Positions 1-9,040 are shown, numbered from the stretch's first letter. The stretch is DNA of 64,000 bases from a bacterium (GCA_016125045.1 WGML01000007.1:248001-312000); one strand, 5' to 3'. Notes: generated by a model not told the origin, from the letters alone. Numbers and translations: made by a program.

Positions 1-2790
1 CTCAGTTGGAACGAAATGCGCGCAAGGGCGGCGGACTTTGCCCGCGAGTGGCGCGACGCCGGCTATGAGAAAGGCGAGACACAAAGCTTCTACAACGACT
101 TTTTCGCAATCTTGGGAATCAAGCGGCGCTCGGTAGCGGTTTACGAAAAGCGCGTGGCGCGCCTCGATAATTCATCGGGCTTCATCGACCTTTTCATGCC
201 CAAGGTGCTGCTGGTCGAGCAGAAGAGCGCCGGGCGCGATCTAGACCGGGCCCATGTCCAGGCCGAAGACTATTTCCTTGCCATCCAGGAAGCCGAACGC
301 CCTCGCTACATCCTCGCGTGCGACTTCCAGACGTTCGACCTTAAGGACCTCGAGACCGGAGAGACGCTGTCTTTCGCGCTAGCTGATCTTCCCAAGCACA
401 TCGACAAATTCGGGTTCGTGTTGGGCGCTAAGCGGCATGCCTTCAAGGACCAGGATCCGGTCAACATCAAGGCCGCCGAACTGGTCGGCAAGCTGCATGA
501 TTCCTTGGAAGCATCGGGCTTCACGGGCCACGACCTCGAACGCTTCCTCGTGCGTATTGTGTTCTGTCTCTTTGCGGACGACACCGGCGTGTTCGAGCCG
601 CGGAACCTGTTCTTGGACTTCATCGAACAGCGCAGCTCATAAGACGGTGGCGACCTGGGGGCAAAGCTTTCGGAGCTGTTTCAGACCCTTGACACGCCTG
701 AAGACTCTCGTTTCGCCAATCTGGACGAAGACCTTGCGGCCTTTCCCTATGTGAATGGCGAACTGTTCTCCGGCGCCACTCGCATCCCCCACTTCAACCG
801 CGACATGCGCGCAGCGCTGATCGACGCCGCGCGGTTCGATTGGTCTCCCATTTCGCCGGCCATTTTTGGCTCGTTGTTCCAGTCGGTGATGCATCCGAGA
901 GAGCGCCGCGCTCAGGGCGCTCATTACACAACCGAGAAGAACATCCTGAAGGTCATCGGCCCCCTCTTCATGGATGATCTGCGGGCGGAGTTTCACCACT
1001 CGTGCGCCTTGAAGCGGGGCCGTGCTCAAGCGCTTGAGGCGCTGCAAGCAAAGCTCGCCTCGTTGCGCTTTTTCGATCCTGCATGCGGCTGCGGCAACTT
1101 CCTGATTATCGCATATCGAGAGCTTCGGCTCCTCGAGATCGAACTCCTGAAGCAGCTCCGCACCGGGGATCAGTTGGAGCTTGACGCCGCCGGCCTTTCC
1201 CTAATTGACGTGGACAAGTTCTATGGCATCGAGATTGGCGAGTTTCCAGCGGAAATCGCGCGCGCGGCGATGTGGATGATGGACCACATCATGAACAATG
1301 AGATGAGCCTCGCGTTCGGACAGAACTACGCACGCATCCCCCTAAAGGCCGCGCCGCATTTACATCATGCCGACGCGCTCGAGATCGATTGGAGTTCGGT
1401 GCTTGCCCCGGAAACCTGCAACTACATTCTCGGCAATCCGCCCTTTATCGGCGCCAAGTTTCAGACGCCCGCCCAGCGCGAACAGGTGCGCCGGATCGCT
1501 GGACTGGGCGGCGCCGGCGGCACGCTGGACTATGTGTCGGCCTGGTTTCTCAAAGCCGGCGACTATGTGAACCGCACGGCGAACCCGATTCGCATCGGCT
1601 TCGTGGCGACCAATTCCATCACACAGGGCGAACAAGTCGCACAGCTTTGGCCGCTGATCTTTGAACGCTGCGCCCTGGAAATCGCCTTCGCCCATCGCAC
1701 CTTCGCTTGGGGTTCGGACGCGCGCGGCAAGGCGCATGTGCATGTCGTGATCGTCGGCCTGGTCAAGCGCGAAGATGAGCCAGGCGAAAAGCGGCTGTTC
1801 GCCTATGCCGATATCAACGGCGATCCGGCGGAAACGCAATGCCCGGCTTTGAGCCCGTATCTTGTGAGCGCAGCCGGCTTGGCAAATCGCCATCTTGTCG
1901 TGGAAGAGACGGCGCGCGCGCTCAACGGACTACCGAAACTGATTATCGGCTCAAAGCCCATAGACGGCGGCCATCTGATTTTCAGCGATGCGGAACGCGC
2001 CGAGTTTGTACACGCGCATCCGCAGGCGGCCGACCTAGTCCGCCCCTATATCGGCGCGCAGGAATATCTCAACGGCGGCGGGCGCTGGATACTCGCGCTT
2101 GATGGGGTTGAGCCCGAGCGCTTCAGATCCATTGCGCCAATCATGGATAGAATTCGCGACGTGCGGCGGTATCGTCTTGGTGAAATTCCGGCGCGCGGGA
2201 AAGACGAAGACTCGCTGAAAGAGCCAGGCATATCGTCCCGCGCATTGGCCGAAACGCCGACCAAGTTCCACGTCACGGTCATCCCCACCGCGCCATTTCT
2301 GGTCATTCCCGAAGTCAGCTCCGAACGCCGCGACTATGCGCCGATCGGCTGGCTAGGGCCTCCGGTCATTCCAAGCAATCTTGTTCGGATCGTCGAAAAC
2401 GCCTCAACGTCCATGTTCGCATTGCTCACGTCTGCGATGCATATGGGCTGGCTGCGCCAGGTCGGCGGGCGGCTGAAGAGCGATTATCGCTATGCCATTG
2501 GCCTCGTTTACAACACCTTCCCGATGCCGCTCCTAAACACGAAGGCCGAAGCGGCGCTCACCGCTGCCGGCCAAGCCATTCTCGATGCGCGCGCTGCGCA
2601 TCCCGGCGCGACGCTCGCGGACTTGTACGATCCGGACACAATGCCCGACGATCTGCGCGCCGCCCATCGCGCCAACGATCGTGCGGTCGACCGACTCTAT
2701 CGCGCCAAGTCGTTCGAGAGCGAGCGCGAGCGCGTGGAACACCTCTTCATGCTATACGAGACCATGCGGGCGGAAAGTGGGGTCCGCTGA
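1..2790 (+). pseudogene. MmeI-like (type IIG/IIL) restriction-modification enzyme, interrupted by an in-frame stop, 5' end outside the window
   Basis: A single reading frame runs from base 1 to 2790 and is broken only by a TAA at 640-642. The frame is already coding at base 1 (Leu-Ser-Trp-Asn-Glu before the first ATG at 16), so the true start lies upstream of the window. The N-terminal part has a PD-(D/E)xK-like nuclease signature, FIDLF followed by LLVEQKSAGRD. The part after the stop has the DNA-methyltransferase SAM motif DPACGCGNF (about 1074-1100) and the adenine-methylase motif NPPF (about 1434-1445), then a long target-recognition region. This is the domain order of single-chain MmeI-like enzymes that cut and methylate DNA. 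Residues just before and just after the TAA continue without loss (FIEQRSS, stop, DGGDLGAKLSELF), so this is a nonsense codon and not a frameshift. A GAA-to-TAA change would explain it. The family assignment is firm; whether the gene is dead is inferred. Confidence 0.85.
751..2790 (+). CDS. Methyltransferase/specificity part of the broken restriction-modification gene, possible stand-alone product
   Basis: If translation restarts after the TAA at 640-642, the first good in-frame initiation codon is the GTG at 751, giving 679 residues. This fragment keeps the helical linker, the SAM-binding motif DPACGCGNF near residue 110, the catalytic NPPF near residue 230 and the whole C-terminal target-recognition region. 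It lacks the N-terminal nuclease. In principle it could be an orphan adenine methyltransferase. No convincing ribosome binding site lies before 751, so expression is uncertain. It is listed separately because the methylase half looks intact. Confidence 0.5.
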   Translation: MNGELFSGATRIPHFNRDMRAALIDAARFDWSPISPAIFGSLFQSVMHPRERRAQGAHYTTEKNILKVIGPLFMDDLRAEFHHSCALKRGRAQALEALQAKLASLRFFDPACGCGNFLIIAYRELRLLEIELLKQLRTGDQLELDAAGLSLIDVDKFYGIEIGEFPAEIARAAMWMMDHIMNNEMSLAFGQNYARIPLKAAPHLHHADALEIDWSSVLAPETCNYILGNPPFIGAKFQTPAQREQVRRIAGLGGAGGTLDYVSAWFLKAGDYVNRTANPIRIGFVATNSITQGEQVAQLWPLIFERCALEIAFAHRTFAWGSDARGKAHVHVVIVGLVKREDEPGEKRLFAYADINGDPAETQCPALSPYLVSAAGLANRHLVVEETARALNGLPKLIIGSKPIDGGHLIFSDAERAEFVHAHPQAADLVRPYIGAQEYLNGGGRWILALDGVEPERFRSIAPIMDRIRDVRRYRLGEIPARGKDEDSLKEPGISSRALAETPTKFHVTVIPTAPFLVIPEVSSERRDYAPIGWLGPPVIPSNLVRIVENASTSMFALLTSAMHMGWLRQVGGRLKSDYRYAIGLVYNTFPMPLLNTKAEAALTAAGQAILDARAAHPGATLADLYDPDTMPDDLRAAHRANDRAVDRLYRAKSFESERERVEHLFMLYETMRAESGVR

Positions 2791-2805
2791 CGCTGAGCGC
2801 CCTGC

Positions 2806-4137
2806 TCACCCCCGCTCTGGCGTGAACTCGACGCCGATCTTGCGGATCGCATGCACGAAATTGTTGGGGGCGATGTCGATCTCGCCGGTCCAGCGCATAT
2901 CCGGGAACCGTGTCAGGATCTGGCGATAGGCCGCCTCAAGCTGCAGGTTCGCCACGCGCTGGCCGAGGCAGACATGCGGGCCGATGCCGAAGGCGATGTG
3001 ATCGCCTGCGTTGGCGCGGCTTGCTTCAAACCGGTCCGGGTCGGCGAACACTTCGGGGTCGCGATTGGCCGCGCCGTAGAACATTACAACCTTTTCGCCC
3101 TCCGCGATCTTCTGTCCTCCGATCTCTGCGTCTCGTGTCGCGGTGCGCCGCATGTACATAACGGGCGAAACCATGCGGATCGCCTCGTCCACCATGGACG
3201 GAAGCAGCGAGAGATCCGCCTGCACGCGCGCCTTCTGTTCGGGGAACTCGGTGAGCAGCTTCATGGTTCCCGAAATCGAGTTTCGCGTGGTGTCATTGCC
3301 CGCAAACACGATCAGCAGCCAGGAGCCGTCGAGATAGCCGTCCGACAGTACGTCCCCGTCCACTTTGGCGTTCGCGATCGCGGACAACAGGTCCGGCTGC
3401 GGGTCGGCGCGGCGCTTCAGCAGCATGGTCCGGCCATAGTCGAACATGTCCTCGACCCCAGCGAGGAATTCCCCGAAAAAGGCGGGGTCGACCGATCCCA
3501 GCCTGCGCTCGGCGACGATGTAGCCGGCGATTTCGAGGAAGTGCATCCATTTGACCAGCTTGGGCCGGTCGGATTCCGGGAGGCCGAGAATCTCCGAGAG
3601 CGTGTAGAGCGGCAGCTCCGCCGAGAAATGTTCGACCAGATCGCAGGTCCCCATCGGCGCCATCGCATCAAGGAGCGACGTGACCTTGGCGTCCACCCGC
3701 GTTTTAAGGTCGGCGATGTAGCGCGGGGTGAAGAAGGGCAGGTGTTCGCGGCGCAGTTCAAAGTGGATCGGCGGATCCATATTGATCATCGTGTCGAGCG
3801 ACGCCCGATGCAGGGTGGGGTGGCGCATGTCCGTCGACGACCCATAGGTCATCAGGATGCCGCCCTTCTGCGAGGAGAAGGTCTCCGGCGCGAGCGAGGT
3901 CGACCGGATGTCCGCGTGGCGCGTCAGCGCCCAGAAGCCGCCGCCGATCTCGGGCGGTTCCGGGCACCAGCACACCGGCGCGTTTTCGCGCATCTGGCGG
4001 AAGGCGTCGAAGGGTTGGCCTTTTGTGAAGGAGGAGAAATGCGACAGGTCGACCGGCGGATCGAAAGCGTGCAACCGCTCGTATTTCGGCGTCGGGGCGT
4101 AGGTCTCAAGGATCGTCTCTGCAATTGATTGCAACAT
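2806..4137 (-). CDS. Cytochrome P450
   Basis: This 443-residue protein is a soluble bacterial cytochrome P450, a haem monooxygenase that inserts oxygen into an organic substrate using electrons from a ferredoxin. All hallmark motifs are present: the I-helix oxygen-activation motif AGNDTT at 279-284, the K-helix ExxR at 318-321 (EAIR), and the haem loop FGIGPHVCLG with Cys390 as the thiolate ligand. There is no N-terminal membrane anchor, as expected for a class I bacterial enzyme. It starts at an ATG and converges with the restriction-modification gene, with only 15 bases between the two stops. No ferredoxin or reductase gene is adjacent, so redox partners must be encoded elsewhere. The substrate cannot be read from the sequence. 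Confidence 0.95.
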   Translation of the reverse strand: MLQSIAETILETYAPTPKYERLHAFDPPVDLSHFSSFTKGQPFDAFRQMRENAPVCWCPEPPEIGGGFWALTRHADIRSTSLAPETFSSQKGGILMTYGSSTDMRHPTLHRASLDTMINMDPPIHFELRREHLPFFTPRYIADLKTRVDAKVTSLLDAMAPMGTCDLVEHFSAELPLYTLSEILGLPESDRPKLVKWMHFLEIAGYIVAERRLGSVDPAFFGEFLAGVEDMFDYGRTMLLKRRADPQPDLLSAIANAKVDGDVLSDGYLDGSWLLIVFAGNDTTRNSISGTMKLLTEFPEQKARVQADLSLLPSMVDEAIRMVSPVMYMRRTATRDAEIGGQKIAEGEKVVMFYGAANRDPEVFADPDRFEASRANAGDHIAFGIGPHVCLGQRVANLQLEAAYRQILTRFPDMRWTGEIDIAPNNFVHAIRKIGVEFTPERG

Positions 4138-4276
4138 GGTTGGGCGTTTCCGGAGACATTGTTGAGGGCTGTCCGCGGCGATCGTCGCGCTTCCGTTCGC
4201 GTCAGGTCAAGCGATTCTGAACGCCGCGCCTTTCGGGCGCAGTTCAGACGGCCCCGGAAACGGCTAAGGAGGTCGC

Positions 4277-4810
4277 GTGGTCCTCGATCGGCCTCGGCAA
4301 GAGGCCATGCCCGAAGCTTGGAGCCGCGCCTTGACTTCCGAACGCTCGACCCAAAGCCTTTCACGCCGTCTGCGATTGGCGGTGCTCTCCTCCATCCTGG
4401 GTCTCGCTTCCTGTGATGGGGGCGCTGGTTCCGCGCCGGCCGCGCGCGTCGCCGACGCCGTGTTCAGGCCGCCGGTCGGACAGTCCTCCGTGTCGGTCGC
4501 CTACATGTCGATAACGTCTCCAGCGGGCGATCGGCTTGTTGCCGCCTCCTCGCCGATGGCCGCCGCCGTCGAGATGCATGAGATGGTCTATGACGGCGCC
4601 CAAGTGTCCATGCGCCGGGTCGACGGGGTGGATCTCCCCGCTGGACAGGCGGTCCGCTTCGAACCGGGAGGGCTGCATCTGATGATCATCGAGCCTCGAA
4701 CTGTGGCGGGCGAGGACACATTTCCGATCGTATTTGAGCTTCAATCCGGCGCCAGCCTCACAGTCGAATTTGATTCGACGCGCGCACCGGAGCGCTCTGG
4801 CGGTCGTTAA
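4277..4810 (+). CDS. PCuAC-family periplasmic copper chaperone, probable lipoprotein
   Basis: A 177-residue protein with an N-terminal hydrophobic signal ending in a lipobox, LASC, with the modified cysteine at about residue 46. The body matches the PCuAC (DUF461) fold. The copper ligands are visible as His101-x-Met103, Met112 and His134-x-Met136, the family pattern H-x-M then M then H-x-M. PCuAC proteins deliver Cu(I) to the CuA or CuB site of cytochrome oxidase, often together with Sco; a sco gene lies far away in this window at 61126-61782. The GTG start at 4277 is chosen because an AAGGAGG ribosome binding site sits at 4266-4272. An ATG at 4307 is an alternative. It is divergent from the P450. 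Confidence 0.87.
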   Translation: MVLDRPRQEAMPEAWSRALTSERSTQSLSRRLRLAVLSSILGLASCDGGAGSAPAARVADAVFRPPVGQSSVSVAYMSITSPAGDRLVAASSPMAAAVEMHEMVYDGAQVSMRRVDGVDLPAGQAVRFEPGGLHLMIIEPRTVAGEDTFPIVFELQSGASLTVEFDSTRAPERSGGR

Positions 4811-4893
4811 CACCAAATCAACACGTGTTGGGTTGTTGTTAACAGCGAAGCTCCGCAGGATTCCCGGGCGAGCTGACTGGAGAGGGCTGTCCC

Positions 4894-5997
4894 GTGGCGG
4901 TGTTGCATCTGCGCCGAAGCATGGTCGTCGACGGCGAGGTCGAGGCCGACCGGACGAGACCGAAGCGCCCGGAAACCATAACGGTCGAGCCGTCGGAGGT
5001 CCGCGCACCGCCTTCGGCGGTCGCATCCCGGGCGAGGAAGCCTGTTCGCAAGCGACCCACCCGGCCCCTCTCGAGATTGTTCCTCGCCGCCGCCGCGACG
5101 CTGGTGCTCGGCGCCTATCCATTGGCCGCTATTCTCTCCAGCGACGTCGGCGAACGGATCGACGCCCCGATCGACCGGACTCAATGGGCGGCGCCCTGGG
5201 CCGGGGCGATCGCCGGCCTGCTCAAGCTTCACGATGAACGGCTCGGCTGGGCGAACGCCGCCCCCTCATGGTCACCGGAGGCACGCCTCACCGCCAAGCC
5301 CGCCTACCAGGCGGCGATGGTGCGCGCCGTGGGACAATTTGCGACGCTCGCCGCCTCGCAGCGCGCGGCGCAAGACGCGCCCGATCCGAACCTTGAGGCC
5401 GCCTCCCGGCTTCTCACCGGCCTCAGCGGGCCGGACCAGATCCGCGCCGCACGGGACGCGCTCGCGCAATTCGACCTCGGAGAGCGTCGCCGGACGGCCG
5501 AATCGCTCACCACCCTCGCGGACGCATCCGCCCGCCTTCGGCTGATCGCGTCCTGGGCGTTGGACGCCCGCGCCGATGCTTCCGCCGCCGCGAGCCGGGC
5601 GGGCGGCCTGCCGTTTGATCGTGACGCGACGATCGCTGTCTACGCCGCCAAGGGCAGGGCGCAGGCGGCGATGACGATCCTGGAGGCGCTCGATCGGCCG
5701 AACACCGTCGCCGTGGCATCGGCCCGGGAGCGCGCGCTCGCATCCTGGGAGCAGGTCGTAGATTTCCGCCCGCTCATCGTCATGAACGGTGCGCCGGACA
5801 GCCTGATCGGAGCAAGCCACGCCGCAGCGATCGTCTATCTCCTATCCGACGCCGAGGCGGCGACCGATGCCTATGCGCGGGCGGTGTTTGACACCGGCCG
5901 CACAGGGGATGCCCCCGGCCTCATCAACGGGGCCGTTCTGTCAGGCGATCTCCTGAACAGCGCCATTGCCGACCGGTCGACGCCTTCCGGCGGCTGA
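4894..5997 (+). CDS. DUF2333-like membrane-anchored protein of unknown function
   Basis: A 367-residue protein with a basic, proline-rich cytoplasmic N-terminus (residues 1-60), one clear membrane helix at about 61-81, and a long, mainly helical C-terminal domain. The C-terminal segment (PLIVMNGAPD followed by SHAAAIVYL) and the early WAAPWAGAIAG region resemble DUF2333 proteins as remembered, a family of uncharacterised bacterial inner-membrane proteins. It starts at a GTG with GGAGAGGG just upstream. It sits between the copper chaperone (84-base gap) and nfuA, all on one strand. No catalytic motif is visible and no function is proposed. Confidence 0.72.
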   Translation: MAVLHLRRSMVVDGEVEADRTRPKRPETITVEPSEVRAPPSAVASRARKPVRKRPTRPLSRLFLAAAATLVLGAYPLAAILSSDVGERIDAPIDRTQWAAPWAGAIAGLLKLHDERLGWANAAPSWSPEARLTAKPAYQAAMVRAVGQFATLAASQRAAQDAPDPNLEAASRLLTGLSGPDQIRAARDALAQFDLGERRRTAESLTTLADASARLRLIASWALDARADASAAASRAGGLPFDRDATIAVYAAKGRAQAAMTILEALDRPNTVAVASARERALASWEQVVDFRPLIVMNGAPDSLIGASHAAAIVYLLSDAEAATDAYARAVFDTGRTGDAPGLINGAVLSGDLLNSAIADRSTPSGG

Positions 5998-6089
5998 TTC
6001 AGCCGTCGATCGATCCGTTCGCGCTGTTGCGCAGCAAGTGCATCCGTCCCATCTTTGCTTCCCGCACCAAAGCGTTGACGGATATCGCC

Positions 6090-6668
6090 ATGTTCATACA
6101 GACCCAGTCGACTCCCAATCCCGAGACGCTGAAATTCCTGCCCGGCCGCGACGTTTCGCCGGAAACCCCTTACGAGTTCACCACGCCCGAGGAGGCGACC
6201 GCGTCCCCGCTCGCGGCGGAGTTGATTTCGATCGACGGCGTGGAGCGCATCTTCTTCGGCGATGAATTCATCGCGATCACAAAGCAAGCGGACGCAGACT
6301 GGAGCCTGATCCGAGCCCATGCGCTCGCGGCGATCATGGATCATTTCGTGGCCGGTGCGCCGCTTCTGGTGTCCCACGCGGGCGAGGCCTCCCCGACCGG
6401 CGAGGCGGACGAGGTTTATGAAGGTGAAACCGCCGAAATCGTTTCCGAGATCAAGGAGCTGATCGAAACGCGCGTGCGACCGGCCGTCGCGAAGGACGGG
6501 GGCGACATCATCTTCCAAAGGTTCGACGTTTCAAGCGGCGTCGTCACGCTCGTGCTGCGAGGGGCGTGCTCGGGCTGTCCGTCTTCGATGATGACGCTGA
6601 AGCAGGGCGTCGAGAATTTGTTGCGTCACTACGTGCCGGAGGTTACGGCCGTGGAGGCGGCCGCCTGA
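6090..6668 (+). CDS. nfuA: NifU-family Fe-S scaffold/carrier protein (Nfu type)
   Basis: This 192-residue protein has an N-terminal Nfu_N domain, beginning MFIQTQSTPNPETLKFLPG, and a C-terminal NifU-like domain with the cluster-binding CxxC at Cys160 and Cys163 (RGACSGCPSS). Nfu proteins accept a [4Fe-4S] cluster from the assembly machinery and pass it to target apo-enzymes in the cytoplasm. The ATG at 6090 is chosen because the family begins with this sequence; the frame is open further upstream (ATG at 6027), but the extra 21 residues do not look like the family. The Fe-S users miaB and regA-linked respiration genes lie in the same window, but no specific pairing can be claimed. Confidence 0.93.
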   Translation: MFIQTQSTPNPETLKFLPGRDVSPETPYEFTTPEEATASPLAAELISIDGVERIFFGDEFIAITKQADADWSLIRAHALAAIMDHFVAGAPLLVSHAGEASPTGEADEVYEGETAEIVSEIKELIETRVRPAVAKDGGDIIFQRFDVSSGVVTLVLRGACSGCPSSMMTLKQGVENLLRHYVPEVTAVEAAA

Positions 6669-6737
6669 ATCCTCGCGCCTCACCACCGCAAGGCCCGCTT
6701 CCAGGACTCAAATCCATTTCTCTTGACGGATCATCTC

Positions 6738-7340
6738 ATGTCGAAACCGGTCCCTGACGCCTCGCTCGATCAACTGTTCCGTGCGGCGCGCACGCACAAC
6801 AGCTGGCGAGACGACGCCGTGCCCGAAGTCCTGATCCGGGCCGTCTATGACCTTCACAAATTCGGTCCGACGAGCGCGAACTGCTCGCCGGCGCGCTATC
6901 TTTTCATCTCGTCGCCGGAGGCGAAGGCGCGTCTCGAGCCCCTGCTGTCGGAAGGCAACCGGAAGAAGACCATGTCCGCCCCATGGGTCGCCGTGATCGC
7001 CTATGACGAAGCGTTCGCCGAAAAGATGCCGAAGCTCTTTCCGCACAATCCGGGCGCCAAGGACTGGTTCAAGGACCCGGCCGCGGCGTTTGACACCGCG
7101 TTTCGGAACGGAACCCTGCAAGGGGCCTATCTCATGCTCGCGGCGCGCTCACTGGGTCTCGACTGCGGTCCGATGAGCGGTTTCGACAAGGACGGGGTCA
7201 ATCGCGAGTTCTTCGCGGGAGACGGCGAAATGAAGACCTGGAAGGCGAATTTCCTCTGCAGCCTTGGTCATGGCGGCCAGGAAGGTCTGTTCCCCCGGTC
7301 CCCCCGTCTCGATTTTGAGGAAGCGGCACGAATTCTTTGA
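6738..7340 (+). CDS. Malonic semialdehyde reductase / RutE-like nitroreductase
   Basis: A 200-residue flavin-dependent nitroreductase-superfamily protein. The sequence is of the RutE/HadB type: LDQLFRAARTHNSW at the N-terminus, FGPTSANCSPAR in the FMN-binding region, and LGLDCGPMSGFD near the C-terminus. RutE reduces malonic semialdehyde to 3-hydroxypropionate in pyrimidine catabolism, but no other rut genes are nearby, so the substrate here is open. The ATG at 6738 matches the usual family start; a TTG at 6723 is also possible. Its stop overlaps the start of tsaB by 4 bases. Confidence 0.88.
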   Translation: MSKPVPDASLDQLFRAARTHNSWRDDAVPEVLIRAVYDLHKFGPTSANCSPARYLFISSPEAKARLEPLLSEGNRKKTMSAPWVAVIAYDEAFAEKMPKLFPHNPGAKDWFKDPAAAFDTAFRNGTLQGAYLMLAARSLGLDCGPMSGFDKDGVNREFFAGDGEMKTWKANFLCSLGHGGQEGLFPRSPRLDFEEAARIL

Positions 7341-8050
7341 CGGGGTTCGCGCGATACGTCCTGGGAGTCGACACGGCGGGAGACGCTTGCAGCGTCGCTC
7401 TCCTCACGCCAGCTTGCGTGATCGAGCGGACGGTGGAAGGGAGAACGGCGCACAACGCCGCCCTTGCGTCCCTCGTGAAGGACGTGCTCGCGCAGGCGGA
7501 TTTGCCACCCGCCAAGCTTGATCGCATCGCGGTCATAACCGGTCCGGGCTCATTCGCGGGGCTCCGCATCGGCGTCGCCTTCGCGCGGGGACTTGGCCTC
7601 GCCGTTGATCGCGACGTTGTCGGCGTCTCCCGCCACGAATCCTCCGTCGAGATGCTGGATTCCTCCCCTCCGGTTCTGGTGATCGCTCCGGCGCGCCGCC
7701 GCCCCCCCGATCGAAGCTGGTGGGTGCAGACCGTCGGAGCCGGGAACATCGGTGACGAACTCCGGGAAGTGGAGGATGCGGGGCTCGCGCAGGCGTGTGT
7801 CGCCGCCGGACCCGCCTCGGGGACTCGGCTGGCGTCATTTGACCCCGCCGCTGTCATGCGCTGTCTGAAGGACGCCGGGAGGGATGACCTGGGCGCACTC
7901 ACCATCGACGTTGCAACGCCCTCCGCCGCCCGGGCCGCCCGGATCGCCGCGGCGACAAGATATCCCTCATCGCGTCCGCCGATGCCGCTCTATGGTCGTC
8001 CACCGGACGCGACGCCGAGCCCGGTCATCGCGTCGTCGTCTATTTCCTGA
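7337..8050 (+). CDS. tsaB: tRNA threonylcarbamoyladenosine biosynthesis protein TsaB
   Basis: A 237-residue member of the ASKHA fold with the TsaB signature: LGVDTAGDACSVAL at the N-terminus, ITGPGSFAGLRIGVAFARGL around residues 67-86, and PLYGRPPDA near the C-terminus. TsaB is the non-catalytic partner that holds TsaD and TsaE in the complex making the t6A modification at position 37 of ANN-decoding tRNAs. It starts at a TTG inside the four-base TTGA overlap with the upstream reductase stop. It ends by sharing one base with the rimI start. The tsaB-rimI pairing is common in bacteria. Confidence 0.93.
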   Translation: MTGFARYVLGVDTAGDACSVALLTPACVIERTVEGRTAHNAALASLVKDVLAQADLPPAKLDRIAVITGPGSFAGLRIGVAFARGLGLAVDRDVVGVSRHESSVEMLDSSPPVLVIAPARRRPPDRSWWVQTVGAGNIGDELREVEDAGLAQACVAAGPASGTRLASFDPAAVMRCLKDAGRDDLGALTIDVATPSAARAARIAAATRYPSSRPPMPLYGRPPDATPSPVIASSSIS

Positions 8051-8532
8051 TGCAGGACCGGGCCCCAAGGCAGGTCAAACCAGGGGACGCACAAGCGCTC
8101 TCGCTTCTGCACGGGCGGTGTTTCGCGGTCGGCTGGTCGGCCGGCGATCTTGCTGCATGGATCGAACGCCCGGCCTGCGCCGCGGCGGCGATCGAGGACG
8201 GTGCCGGGGCGCTGATTGCGTTCGGGATCATCCTGGTGGCGGCCGAAGAGGGAGACGTACTTACCATCGCGGTCGATCCGGGCTTTCGGGGGCGGGGTGT
8301 CGGGCGTCGCCTCCTCGACGATCTCATCGATCGGGCGAGGCGCCTCGGGGCGCGTCGCGTCGTGCTCGAGGTCGGCGCAGGAAACATTCCCGCGATCAGG
8401 CTCTATCGATCGCTCGGATTTGTGGAAATTGCGCGCCGGGCCGGTTACTATGTCGGCGAACGGGCGGGCGAGGATGCTCTGGTGATGGAATGGGTCCGGT
8501 CGGACCCCTCTTGGAGCAGCGGAAGCTGGTAG
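8050..8532 (+). CDS. rimI: Ribosomal-protein-alanine N-acetyltransferase RimI-like
   Basis: A 160-residue GNAT-fold acetyltransferase. The acetyl-CoA binding motif A is visible as VDPGFRGRGVGRRLL, followed by LEVGAGNIPAIRLYRSLGF, typical of RimI. RimI acetylates the N-terminal alanine of ribosomal protein S18, and bacterial homologues are often fused to or adjacent to tsaB or tsaD, as here. The ATG at 8050 overlaps the tsaB stop by one base (TGATG), indicating translational coupling. A different protein target cannot be excluded. Confidence 0.9.
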   Translation: MQDRAPRQVKPGDAQALSLLHGRCFAVGWSAGDLAAWIERPACAAAAIEDGAGALIAFGIILVAAEEGDVLTIAVDPGFRGRGVGRRLLDDLIDRARRLGARRVVLEVGAGNIPAIRLYRSLGFVEIARRAGYYVGERAGEDALVMEWVRSDPSWSSGSW

Positions 8533-8548
8533 AAAAAGAAGGCGGCCA

Positions 8549-8956
8549 ATGATCGAACGGCGGTGCATCGAGAAGGGATTGCGGATGACGGATCAGCGCC
8601 GCGTGATCGCACGCGTGTTGTCGGACGCAAATGATCACCCGGACGCCGAGGAGCTGTATCGGCGCGCGTCCGCGATCGATCCCAACATATCGCTTGCAAC
8701 CGTCTATCGGACGGTGAGGTTGTTTGAAGACTCCGGAATCATCGAACGCCACGATTTTCGGGATGGGCGCGCCCGCTATGAAGAAACGCCGGCCGAACAC
8801 CACGACCATCTCATCGACGTGAGGTCCGGGGATGTGATCGAGTTCCAGAGCGAAGAGATCGAGGCGATGCAGATTGAGATCGCCCGAAAGCTCGGCTACA
8901 GGCTGGTGGACCACCGCCTGGAACTTTATGGAGTTCCGTTGGCCGAGAAGAAATGA
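8549..8956 (+). CDS. fur: Fur-family metal-dependent transcriptional regulator
   Basis: A 135-residue Fur-family repressor with an N-terminal winged-helix domain (about 1-75, including LATVYRTVRLFEDSG) and a C-terminal dimerisation domain with the metal-binding HHDH at 84-87. The two structural Cys pairs of Escherichia coli Fur are absent; the position after HHDHLIDV reads RSGD. This is usual for alphaproteobacterial Fur/Mur proteins, which respond to iron or manganese. It lies 16 bases after rimI. No Fur box was identified with confidence, so autoregulation is not claimed. Confidence 0.92.
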   Translation: MIERRCIEKGLRMTDQRRVIARVLSDANDHPDAEELYRRASAIDPNISLATVYRTVRLFEDSGIIERHDFRDGRARYEETPAEHHDHLIDVRSGDVIEFQSEEIEAMQIEIARKLGYRLVDHRLELYGVPLAEKK

Positions 8957-9040
8957 TGGTTCCCCGACGTCCGCCCCGCACGCGGTCAAGATTTCCGGCG
9001 CCAGGACGCCGGTCGCCAGCGAAGATGCAACGCGACGCAA

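Noticed and set aside
600..760. Frameshift as the cause of the broken restriction-modification gene
   Set aside because: The two halves are in the same frame and the residues on both sides of the TAA continue, so a substitution fits better.
2851..4128. Long open frame opposite the P450 gene
   Set aside because: It is an antisense shadow with no family resemblance; the P450 has all its motifs on the minus strand.
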